DNA of 6,911 bases from Psychroflexus sp. (GTDB lineage Bacteria; Bacteroidota; Bacteroidia; Flavobacteriales; Flavobacteriaceae). A program made the translations under genes and the position numbers. Where the stretch lies: NCBI GenBank assembly GCA_003565575.1, contig PXBV01000131.1:1-6911 (forward strand), written 5' to 3'. A model generated the notes under the pieces. That model was not told the origin of the DNA, did not search any database, and saw only the letters and a program-made list of their open reading frames with translations. Below are positions 1 through 6,017 of this stretch, piece after piece (position 1 is the stretch's first letter; each line of letters starts with the position of its first letter).

Positions 1-343
1 CAAATACGGTGTCTAAATGACCTATCAGCAAAATGGTTTTTCCGCTACCATTTTGGGTTTCAGCAAATAAATGCCCAGCTCTGTTAAGCTCCTCTGGCAT
101 GGAAATCCAACGGGTTGCAAAACCAATAGCCTCAAGCTCTTTCTTATAGAGCACCCCTACTTCTTTCACCCCAAAAAGGTTGAGGGTTCCACTGTTAATA
201 TTTACGGTTTGTTCTAAAAAATCAATAAGTTCTTTCTCATTATTTTCTAAATAGTCTACTATTATTTGTTCTTCAGAAGAGATGTTTTGCCCGTATATGA
301 GTAGATTTTGAAGCCCAAAAAGTATTATCAGTAGTGTTCTCAT
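1..343 (-). CDS. M20-family metallopeptidase (glutamate carboxypeptidase/CPG2-like), exported, N-terminal part only
   Basis: Only the first 114 codons are present; the gene continues past the left edge. Translation on the minus strand begins MRTLLIILFGLQNLLIYGQ, a short basic start followed by a hydrophobic stretch that reads as a signal peptide, so the enzyme is probably periplasmic or a lipid-free secreted protein. An in-frame stop lies just upstream of the ATG at 343-341, which fixes the start. The visible part ends in GHLDTVF (residues 108-114). This is the conserved first metal-binding segment of M20 peptidases, in which His109 would be a zinc ligand and Asp111 the residue next to it that tunes the catalytic water. 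The preceding part (LYKKELEAIGF...) matches the usual N-terminal layout of carboxypeptidase G2-type members. The family hydrolyses C-terminal or small amide-linked amino acids; the real substrate here cannot be told. It is divergent from the heme operon and probably functionally unrelated. Confidence 0.85.
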   Translation of the reverse strand, partial: MRTLLIILFGLQNLLIYGQNISSEEQIIVDYLENNEKELIDFLEQTVNINSGTLNLFGVKEVGVLYKKELEAIGFATRWISMPEELNRAGHLFAETQNGSGKTILLIGHLDTVF

Positions 344-366
344 TGCCTTATTTTAAATGTTTTTAC

Positions 367-374
367 CAAATATA
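367..374 (-). promoter_or_regulatory. Candidate -7 promoter element for the leftward M20 peptidase gene
   Basis: Read on the minus strand the bases are TATATTTG, an exact match to the Bacteroidota -7 consensus TAnnTTTG. It lies 23 nt upstream of the peptidase ATG, which would give a short 5' leader. No clear TTG -33 element is seen at the expected spacing, so this is a motif match only. Confidence 0.4.
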
Positions 375-512
375 GCTAAAATTTGTATTGAACTAGCTTC
401 ACTAAACTATTGGAGATGTTTTAGAGTTATAGAGATTGATAAGTGATTGTTCAGTAGAGCTAACTCTATAAAATTCAGTCTTACTTTGTTAATTCAAAAT
501 GAAGTTAGAACC

Positions 513-525
513 TTGTGCTTTTAAA
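513..525 (+). repeat. 13-bp direct repeat, copy 1
   Basis: TTGTGCTTTTAAA occurs here and again, without mismatch, at 661-673 (offset 148 nt). The match ends abruptly on both sides (preceded by CC here, TT in the other copy). No known operator is recognised in it. Confidence 0.5.
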
Positions 526-622
526 ATATATTTTGAAAGTAATATGTGATTAGGGTTGAGATAAAAATTTAAAAATAATTATTTCCTCTAGCTCTATCAT
601 AACATTCTATCAAAATTAGTAC

Positions 623-649
623 TTGTTAAAATCATTCGAGTTAAATTTG
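623..649 (+). promoter_or_regulatory. Candidate promoter for the hemH operon (TTG ... TAAATTTG)
   Basis: TAAATTTG at 642-649 matches the Bacteroidota -7 consensus TAnnTTTG exactly. A TTG at 623-625 lies 16 nt upstream, slightly shorter than the usual 17-23 nt gap to the -33 element. Transcription would start near 656, about 26 nt before the hemH ATG. This is the best forward promoter candidate in the intergenic region; it is a motif match, not a mapped start. Confidence 0.5.
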
Positions 650-660
650 ACAATTGAATT

Positions 661-673
661 TTGTGCTTTTAAA
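661..673 (+). repeat. 13-bp direct repeat, copy 2, just before hemH
   Basis: This second exact copy of TTGTGCTTTTAAA ends 8 nt before the hemH ATG. It would fall within the 5' leader if transcription starts from the element at 642-649. That placement could suit an operator or an mRNA-level control site, but no regulator can be named. Confidence 0.5.
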
Positions 674-681
674 CGATAATT

Positions 682-1719
682 ATGAAAGGAGTTTTAATGG
701 TCAATTTGGGCTCTCCAAAATCTACAGACCCCAAAGACGTAAAAACATATTTAGGCGAGTTTTTAATGGATGAGCGCGTTATTGACGTGCCAAAATTATT
801 AAGAACAATTCTTGTAAAAGGAATAGTACTTAACACTCGTCCCAAAAAATCTGCAGAAGCTTACTCTAAGATTTGGTGGGATGAGGGTTCTCCGTTGATT
901 GTTCTGTCAGAGCGTTTGCAAAAAGGCGTAGATGAAAAAACAAGTGTACCCATTGCTTTAGCGATGCGTTATGGCCAACCAGACATAAAATCTGGGCTTC
1001 AAGAACTCCATGACAAAGGTGTTGATGAGGTTCTCTTAATGCCTCTTTATCCTCAATTTGCCATGGCAACCACAGAGACCATTCTAGTTCTGGCCGAAGA
1101 GTTGAGACGTGAGCACTTCCCAGAAATGTCTTTTACTACTCTACCTCCTTTTTACAACCATCCAGATTATGTAACGGTTCTGTCTAGAAGTATTGGTGAA
1201 AAGCTAGATGAGTTTGATTACGATCATTTATTATTTAGTTATCATGGAGTACCAGAGCGACATATTCGTAAAAGTGACATCACTAATTCACATTGCAAGG
1301 TAGATGGTTCATGTTGCCAAACGCCTTCAAAAGCGCATCAGTTTTGCTACAGGCACCAATGTTTTGAAACCACTCGAGGCGTAGCTAAAACTTTGGGGCT
1401 TAAAGAAGGAACTTATAGCACATCCTTTCAGTCTCGATTAGGATTTGATCCGTGGTTAAAACCTTACACAGATAGAACTGTGGAAAAACTTGGCTTAGAA
1501 GGTACCAAAAAATTAGCTATAGTTTCTCCTGCTTTTGTCTCGGACTGCTTAGAGACTTTAGAAGAAATCAATATGGAGGCAAGAGAAATTTTTGAAGAGT
1601 CTGGAGGAGAAGATTTTATGTTTATACCTTGTTTAAACGATAGAGAGGATTGGGTAAAAACACTTAGCCGCTGGATTGATGAGTGGGCGCATCAAAACAA
1701 AGAGGTTAAAGCGTCATAA
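682..1719 (+). CDS. hemH: Ferrochelatase
   Basis: Inserts ferrous iron into protoporphyrin IX to make protoheme, the last step of heme synthesis, normally as a soluble or membrane-associated enzyme. The 345-residue length is usual for bacterial HemH. The N-terminus MKGVLMVNLGSP and the block FLMDERVIDVP (27-37) are family hallmarks. SYHGVPERH (186-194) carries the conserved catalytic His188, and SPAFVSDCLETLEEI (282-296) carries the conserved acidic residue, most likely Glu291. Five cysteines cluster between these sites (C205, C211, C212, C222, C227). In some bacterial ferrochelatases internal cysteines bind a [2Fe-2S] cluster; whether these do is unknown. The ATG at 682 is chosen because an in-frame stop (670-672) lies just upstream and the MKGVL start is typical. 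A second in-frame ATG at 697 follows an AAAGGAG stretch but would remove conserved residues. The stop codon abuts the MATE gene start, so the two are probably co-translated. Confidence 0.96.
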   Translation: MKGVLMVNLGSPKSTDPKDVKTYLGEFLMDERVIDVPKLLRTILVKGIVLNTRPKKSAEAYSKIWWDEGSPLIVLSERLQKGVDEKTSVPIALAMRYGQPDIKSGLQELHDKGVDEVLLMPLYPQFAMATTETILVLAEELRREHFPEMSFTTLPPFYNHPDYVTVLSRSIGEKLDEFDYDHLLFSYHGVPERHIRKSDITNSHCKVDGSCCQTPSKAHQFCYRHQCFETTRGVAKTLGLKEGTYSTSFQSRLGFDPWLKPYTDRTVEKLGLEGTKKLAIVSPAFVSDCLETLEEINMEAREIFEESGGEDFMFIPCLNDREDWVKTLSRWIDEWAHQNKEVKAS

Positions 1720-3093
1720 ATGTCCAAAGTTAACTCTGAAGAATTAGGAAACAAACCCATTGGTCCACTGCTTATAAAGCAAGCAGTTCCTGCTTCTATA
1801 GGCATTTTAGTCATGTCCATCAATATTTTGGTGGACACTATTTTTGTAGGAAACTGGATAGGTTCTAATGCCATAGCTGGAATTAACGTGGTTTTACCAG
1901 TTTCTTTTTTTATTGCAGCTTTAGGGATGGCTATTGGGATTGGAGGGTCTTCTATCATCTCAAGGGCTTTAGGTTCCAATAATGACAAAAAAGCTCTTAA
2001 AACCTTTGGCAACCAAATTACAATTACGCTTTTAGTCACCGTAAGTATGGTGATTCTGGGGTTAACTTTTGTGGATGAACTTATCCCCATATTTGGAGGG
2101 AAAGGCGAAATTTTTGAACCTGCCAAAATTTATTATACAATAGTTCTTTATGGAGTGCCTGTGCTAGGTTTAGCAATGATGGGGAATTCCGTAATAAGGG
2201 CTGAAGGTAAGCCAAAATTTGCCATGGTAGCTATGATTATTCCATCGGTAGGGAACTTGCTCATGGACTACATCTTTATAAAATGGATGGATATGGGCAT
2301 GCACGGGGCGGCTTGGGCTTCTACAGGTTCATATATTTTGTGCTTGGGTTACATTGTTTGGTTCTTTCTCTCAAAACATTCAGAGTTAAAAATTAGATTT
2401 TCAGACTTTGGTATACATCTCAATATTCTTAGGGAAATAGGAGCTTTAGGTTTTGTTACCTTATCTAGACAAGCTGTGGTGAGTTTAATCTACTTATTGC
2501 TAAATAATATTCTTTTTGAACTTGGAGGTGAGTCTTCCGTGGCGGTGTATGCTATTGTTGCTCGGATGCTTATGTTTGCATTGTTTCCTGTACTTGGAGT
2601 TACACAAGGGTTTTTACCTATATCTGGATATAACTATGGGGCGAATAAATACAATAGAGTTCGAGAAAGCATAAACAAAGCAATTCTTTACGCTTCTTTA
2701 GTAGCGGTTTTTGTTTTTGCCATTATTATGATTTTTCCTGTAGAAATTGCGTCTGTTTTTACCACTGATGAAAAAGTGATAAACGATACCCCAAAAGCCA
2801 TGCGTTGGGTCTTTGCTGCTATCCCAATTATATCCATCCAATTAATAGGGAGTGCTTATTTTCAAGCTATAGGTAAAGCAGTTCCTGCTCTTTTACTTAC
2901 GCTATCAAGACAGGGTTTTATTTTTATTCCCTTGATTTTGATTTTACCAAAATATTTTGGTGAATTAGGTGTTTGGATTTCATTCCCACTAGCTGATTTG
3001 CTTTCTACAATTATCACAGGATATTTTTTACGTCGGGAAATCAAATCTACCTTAATCGTGAAAGATGAAACTCTTGTACAAGAGGCGTCATAA
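1720..3093 (+). CDS. MATE-family multidrug/cation efflux transporter
   Basis: An integral inner-membrane transporter of 457 residues, the usual MATE length with about 12 membrane helices in two halves. Family features include LVDTIFVGNWIG (37-48), glycine-rich helix GMAIGIGGSSIISRALG (69-85), the first-half RAEGKPKFAM segment (160-169), and GFLPISGYNYGANKYNRV (297-314), the second-half loop signature, with a matching FQAIGKAVPA segment at 381-390. It is closest in style to the NorM/MepA/DinF group, which exports organic cations or other amphipathic compounds in exchange for Na+ or H+. The ATG directly follows the hemH stop (TAAATG), so translation is very likely coupled to hemH. This makes export of a porphyrin, heme or related toxic intermediate a tempting idea, but the protein itself gives no substrate clue, and MATE proteins are often found in unrelated operons. 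It appears intact. Confidence 0.9.
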   Translation: MSKVNSEELGNKPIGPLLIKQAVPASIGILVMSINILVDTIFVGNWIGSNAIAGINVVLPVSFFIAALGMAIGIGGSSIISRALGSNNDKKALKTFGNQITITLLVTVSMVILGLTFVDELIPIFGGKGEIFEPAKIYYTIVLYGVPVLGLAMMGNSVIRAEGKPKFAMVAMIIPSVGNLLMDYIFIKWMDMGMHGAAWASTGSYILCLGYIVWFFLSKHSELKIRFSDFGIHLNILREIGALGFVTLSRQAVVSLIYLLLNNILFELGGESSVAVYAIVARMLMFALFPVLGVTQGFLPISGYNYGANKYNRVRESINKAILYASLVAVFVFAIIMIFPVEIASVFTTDEKVINDTPKAMRWVFAAIPIISIQLIGSAYFQAIGKAVPALLLTLSRQGFIFIPLILILPKYFGELGVWISFPLADLLSTIITGYFLRREIKSTLIVKDETLVQEAS

Positions 3094-3212
3094 ATTCAAT
3101 TATTTTTTTCTAATATCCTTTTTGTTCCTATTTAACTCTGCTCTGTGTTCAGGAAGCATCACAAAATCTTTTAGTAATGCTTATCTTTGATTCAAAATTA
3201 TAATAGCCAAAC
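3094..3212 (+). other. Intergenic gap inside the operon, between MATE gene and hemJ
   Basis: These 119 nt are the only sizeable gap in the rightward gene series. They begin with a T-rich run (from about 3103) that has no stable hairpin before it, so a classic intrinsic terminator is not supported. A 6-bp inverted repeat, AAGCAT (3154-3159) with ATGCTT (3177-3182), is weak with a 17-nt loop. A -7-like element lies near the right end. The gap may separate two transcription units, hemH-MATE and hemJ-kinase-hydratase-hemB. Confidence 0.5.
3182..3189 (+). promoter_or_regulatory. Candidate internal -7 element before hemJ
   Basis: TATCTTTG matches TAnnTTTG and lies 23 nt before the hemJ start codon. 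No TTG is present at the normal -33 distance, so support is weak. If real, it would let hemJ and the genes after it be expressed separately from hemH. Confidence 0.3.
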
Positions 3213-3758
3213 GTGGAATACAACTACATAAAATCACTACACCTCATATTTGTAATCACTTGGTTTGCAGGCTTGTTCTACATCCCTAGAATTTTCATCT
3301 ATCATATAGAAGCTCGTCAAAAACCTCAACCAGATGCAGATATACTCAGCAACCAATTCAAGATAATGGCTAATCGACTCTGGTATATCATCACTTGGCC
3401 ATCTGCGATTTTAGCCACTCTTTTTGCTGTCTGGCTTTTAGCTTTGGTGCCTAGCTGGCTGGAGCAAGGCTGGATGCACATCAAATTAAGCTTTGTTATT
3501 TTGCTTTTTGCTTACCATATTAAAACTCATTTTATCTTTAAACAATTTCAAAACAACGAGATAAGATGGACATCCAACGGTATGAGGCTTTGGAATGAAG
3601 GCGCTACTTTAATTTTATTTGCTGTTGTTTTTTTAGTGATCTTAAAAAATTCTATAAGTTGGATTTGGGGCATAGTTGGGCTTATTGGGCTAGGTGTTTT
3701 ACTTATGCTAGGCATCAAATTATATAAACGACTCAGAGAAAAAAACTCAAGCAGATGA
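3213..3758 (+). CDS. hemJ: Protoporphyrinogen IX oxidase HemJ (CopD-like membrane protein)
   Basis: Oxidises protoporphyrinogen IX to protoporphyrin IX in the inner membrane, the step just before ferrochelatase. HemJ is the heme-b-containing alternative to HemG and HemY. The 181-residue protein has the family pattern: SLHLIFVITWFAGLFYIPR (8-26) with the essential His10 in its usual position, NRLWYIITWPSAILA (54-68), WMHIKLSF (87-94) with conserved Lys91, and RLWNEGATLILF (125-136). About four to five membrane helices are visible, near 8-28, 56-79, 88-108, 129-146 and 149-170. The start is GTG: a stop codon in frame at 3204-3206 precedes it and no ATG is available, and the resulting MEYNYIKSLH puts the key histidine at residue 10 as in characterised HemJ. 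The last bases overlap the kinase start by 4 nt (ATGA), which indicates coupled translation. It pairs logically with hemH and hemB here. Confidence 0.93.
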   Translation: MEYNYIKSLHLIFVITWFAGLFYIPRIFIYHIEARQKPQPDADILSNQFKIMANRLWYIITWPSAILATLFAVWLLALVPSWLEQGWMHIKLSFVILLFAYHIKTHFIFKQFQNNEIRWTSNGMRLWNEGATLILFAVVFLVILKNSISWIWGIVGLIGLGVLLMLGIKLYKRLREKNSSR

Positions 3759-5224
3759 CATTCAATTATAAACAATCACTGCGTACTCGCATCTTTTTTT
3801 CTATGATTGCTCTTGTAGTAGGCGCTTCAGTTTTGATTGCGGGAGTTACCATTTATCAGTTTAAAGAAGAAGCTAAAGAGCTTCACCGAGAAAAACTCAA
3901 CCGTAAGGAAAATGCCATTAGAGCCAACATCAACTATGTGTTAAGAACAACTACTTATCCCGTAGATACAGAAAACCTGACTCTTATTTTTAAAGAAAAA
4001 ATTTACGAAATACAAGATATTCACAATACAGAAATCAATATTTATGACCTGAAGGGCAACCTGCTAAAATCTTCATTCGCCACCTTCTACATGGATACAG
4101 TCCAAACTCAAATGGAAATTCATAAAATGGCTTTGCTTCAAAATTCTTCAGAAAAGAAATATGTAGAAAATTTTCAAATCAATAACCAAAATTACCAATC
4201 GTCCTATACCTATATTCTCGACAACTACTTCAAACCCATTGGTATTTTAAACTTACCTTACATAGAAGATGACGGTTTTTTACAAAAAGAACTCACAGAT
4301 TTTCTTATCCTCTTATCTCAAGTCTATCTTTTTATGTTGATTTCTGCGATAGTTTTGGCTTATTTTTTATCAAGATACATTACCAGTTCACTTCAAACCA
4401 TTAGTAAAAAAATCACCAATACTCGGCTAGACCAAAGCAATCCAAAAATATCTTATAACGAGATAAGTTATGAAATAAAGCCGCTGGTTAAAGCTTATAA
4501 CAGCATGATAGACGAGCTAGAGGAAAGCGCCATCAAACTAGCTAAAACCGAACGTGAGGAGGCTTGGAGGCAAATGGCAAGGCAGGTAGCTCATGAAATC
4601 AAAAACCCACTCACACCAATGCGCTTGAGCATGCAAAGTTTTGAAAGAAATTTTGACCCTCAACATCCAGAAGCTAGGGAGCGTGTAAAAGAATTTTCAA
4701 AAACCATTGTACAACAAATAGACAATTTGAGCGCTATTGCTGGAGCTTTTTCAGACTTTGCTAAAATGCCAGCACAGCAGAATGAAAGCTTAAATGCTGT
4801 TGAAATTATTAAACTGGCATTAGATATTTTCAACGACAATAAAATTCAATTTTCGTCAGATGAAGATGTTATTCAGATTAAATTTGATAGAAGTCAATTG
4901 ATCCGTATTATAACAAATCTAGTCAAAAACGCCATACAAGCCACAGACCATTTGGAGAGTCCACATATCTCCGTATCAATTTCTACTGAAGTTGATAAGG
5001 TTATTATACAAGTGTCAGACAATGGTGTAGGCATTCCGTTTGAGTTGCAAGAACGTATATTTGAACCTAGGTTTACCACAAAAACCAGCGGTATGGGACT
5101 TGGACTTGGAATGGTGAAAAATAGCGTAGAAACTTATAAAGGAGATATAAAACTCACTTCAAAACCTGATGAAGGAACTACCTTTACCATAAAATTTCCA
5201 AAATCTGATAATTATGACGTTTGA
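3755..5224 (+). CDS. Membrane-bound sensor histidine kinase, NtrY-like, without an adjacent response regulator
   Basis: A 489-residue two-component sensor. Helix 1 spans about 13-35 and helix 2 about 183-205. Between them lies a periplasmic sensor region of roughly 145 residues with no recognised fold. A HAMP-like linker follows (about 206-260), then the dimerisation/phosphoacceptor domain RQVAHEIKNPLTPMRLSMQ (276-294) with His280 as the phosphorylated residue; the HEIKNPLTP form is typical of the NtrY group. The ATPase domain shows the N box NLVKNAIQA (388-396, Asn392), G1 box DNGVGIP (422-428), F box FEPRFTTKT (437-445) and G2 box GMGLGLGMVK (446-455). All catalytic parts look intact, so it should autophosphorylate. 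No receiver domain is fused and none is encoded nearby. It starts inside the hemJ stop codon and ends 11 nt inside the hydratase gene, so it is made with heme enzymes. The signal is unknown; heme, porphyrin, oxygen or envelope stress are guesses from context. Confidence 0.92.
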   Translation: MTFNYKQSLRTRIFFSMIALVVGASVLIAGVTIYQFKEEAKELHREKLNRKENAIRANINYVLRTTTYPVDTENLTLIFKEKIYEIQDIHNTEINIYDLKGNLLKSSFATFYMDTVQTQMEIHKMALLQNSSEKKYVENFQINNQNYQSSYTYILDNYFKPIGILNLPYIEDDGFLQKELTDFLILLSQVYLFMLISAIVLAYFLSRYITSSLQTISKKITNTRLDQSNPKISYNEISYEIKPLVKAYNSMIDELEESAIKLAKTEREEAWRQMARQVAHEIKNPLTPMRLSMQSFERNFDPQHPEARERVKEFSKTIVQQIDNLSAIAGAFSDFAKMPAQQNESLNAVEIIKLALDIFNDNKIQFSSDEDVIQIKFDRSQLIRIITNLVKNAIQATDHLESPHISVSISTEVDKVIIQVSDNGVGIPFELQERIFEPRFTTKTSGMGLGLGMVKNSVETYKGDIKLTSKPDEGTTFTIKFPKSDNYDV

Positions 5225-6017
5225 AAACCTAAAATTAGAGTTAAGCGGTAAAATTGCCAAGCTTTTTATAAACAGGCCAAAAAAATTAAACGCTCTCAAT
5301 AGAGCAACTATTGATGAATTACATCAAGCCTTTGAGATATTGCTAAAAGACGAAGATGTAGCCGTCATAATACTTACGGGCTCAGGAGAAAAAGCTTTTG
5401 TAGCTGGGGCTGATATCTCTGAGTTTGCAGATTATGACGTTAAAGAAGGGACAGATTTAGCCGCCAAAGGACAAGAATTGGTCTTTGATTATATAGCTAA
5501 TTTTCCTAAACCTGTTATAGCAGCGGTCAACGGATTTGCCTTGGGTGGAGGGCTAGAATTAGCCATGTCTGCGCATTTTAGAATTGCTAGTGACAATGCT
5601 AGGCTAGGTTTGCCAGAAACCTCTTTGGGAGTTATTCCCGGTTATGGCGGAACTCAGCGTTTACCACAGCTGGTAGGAAAAGGCAGAGCTATGGAAATGA
5701 TAATGACAGGCGGAATGATAAACGCAGAAACTGCAAAAGATTATGGCCTTGTGAACCATGTCACTACCATCGAAGAATTGTTGCCTCTAGCAGAAAAGCT
5801 AGCTCAGAAAATTACAAATAACTCCATGGTAGCCATCTCAGCAGCTATTGAAGCGATAAACGCCAACTATAAGGATGGCGTTGATGGGTTTAACATAGAA
5901 ATCCAAAACTTTGGTAAATCCTTTGGCACTGAAGATTTCCAAGAAGGTACACAAGCTTTTTTAAACAAACGCAAAGCAAATTTTAAGTCATATGTTTCCA
6001 CTACAAAGACCCCGTAG
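5214..6017 (+). CDS. Enoyl-CoA hydratase/isomerase (crotonase family)
   Basis: A cytoplasmic crotonase-fold enzyme of 267 residues that most likely hydrates 2-trans-enoyl-CoA to 3-hydroxyacyl-CoA, as in fatty-acid or branched-chain/butanoyl-CoA metabolism. AFVAGADISEF (61-71) and FALGGGLELAMSA (108-120) form the oxyanion hole. The two catalytic glutamates of classical enoyl-CoA hydratases are both present: Glu115 in GGGLELAM and Glu135 in LPETSLGVIPGYGGTQRL (133-150). This favours a true hydratase over a decarboxylase, isomerase or other crotonase type, although chain-length preference cannot be told. The C-terminus KRKANFKS is family-like and is followed by a few extra residues that overlap the start of hemB. 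The start ATG lies within the end of the kinase gene (11-nt overlap). A link to heme synthesis is not obvious; co-expression may simply reflect operon packing. Confidence 0.93.
   Translation: MTFENLKLELSGKIAKLFINRPKKLNALNRATIDELHQAFEILLKDEDVAVIILTGSGEKAFVAGADISEFADYDVKEGTDLAAKGQELVFDYIANFPKPVIAAVNGFALGGGLELAMSAHFRIASDNARLGLPETSLGVIPGYGGTQRLPQLVGKGRAMEMIMTGGMINAETAKDYGLVNHVTTIEELLPLAEKLAQKITNNSMVAISAAIEAINANYKDGVDGFNIEIQNFGKSFGTEDFQEGTQAFLNKRKANFKSYVSTTKTP

Larger units (their letters stand above)
344..681. other. Divergent intergenic region between the M20 peptidase and hemH
   Basis: These 338 nt contain no convincing gene on either strand and no tRNA-like structure. The region is strongly AT-rich. 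It carries a -7-like element for each flanking gene and a 13-bp exact direct repeat, one copy of which lies directly before hemH. Several short TAGAG/CTCTA inverted repeats occur (422-429 with 461-468, 427-434 with 464-471, 455-462 with 589-596), but arms of 8 bp in DNA this AT-rich are expected by chance. The region is long for a flavobacterial divergent promoter and leaves room for an operator. Confidence 0.6.

Noticed and set aside
422..471. Overlapping 8-bp inverted repeats of TAGAGTTA/TAACTCTA and TTATAGAG/CTCTATAA type
   Set aside because: Short arms with loops near 30 nt in very AT-rich DNA; several such matches are expected by chance and there is no T-run or known operator pattern.
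685..699. AAAGGAG followed 5 nt later by an in-frame ATG at 697 within hemH, looking like a Shine-Dalgarno-driven start
   Set aside because: The start at 682 gives the conserved MKGVL...NLGSP N-terminus, and Bacteroidota rarely depend on Shine-Dalgarno sequences; the purine run simply encodes Lys-Gly-Val.
1692..2126. Open frame of 144 codons on the minus strand opposite the MATE gene
   Set aside because: It lies wholly antisense to the clear hemH 3' end and MATE gene, and its product has low-complexity, non-family-like composition; a shadow frame.
1711..3095. GCGTCATAAAT found at the ends of both hemH (1711-1721) and the MATE gene (3085-3095)
   Set aside because: An 11-nt match made mainly of the shared Ala-Ser-stop ending; no longer similarity around it, so no sign of duplication or an attachment site.
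3154..3182. AAGCAT...ATGCTT inverted repeat after the MATE gene as a terminator
   Set aside because: Six base pairs with a 17-nt loop and no T-tract directly after it; too weak to call.
5211..5441. ATTATGACGTT repeated at 5211-5221 and 5431-5441
   Set aside because: Both copies encode ordinary (N/D)YDV residues in coding sequence and no flanking similarity exists; probably chance.
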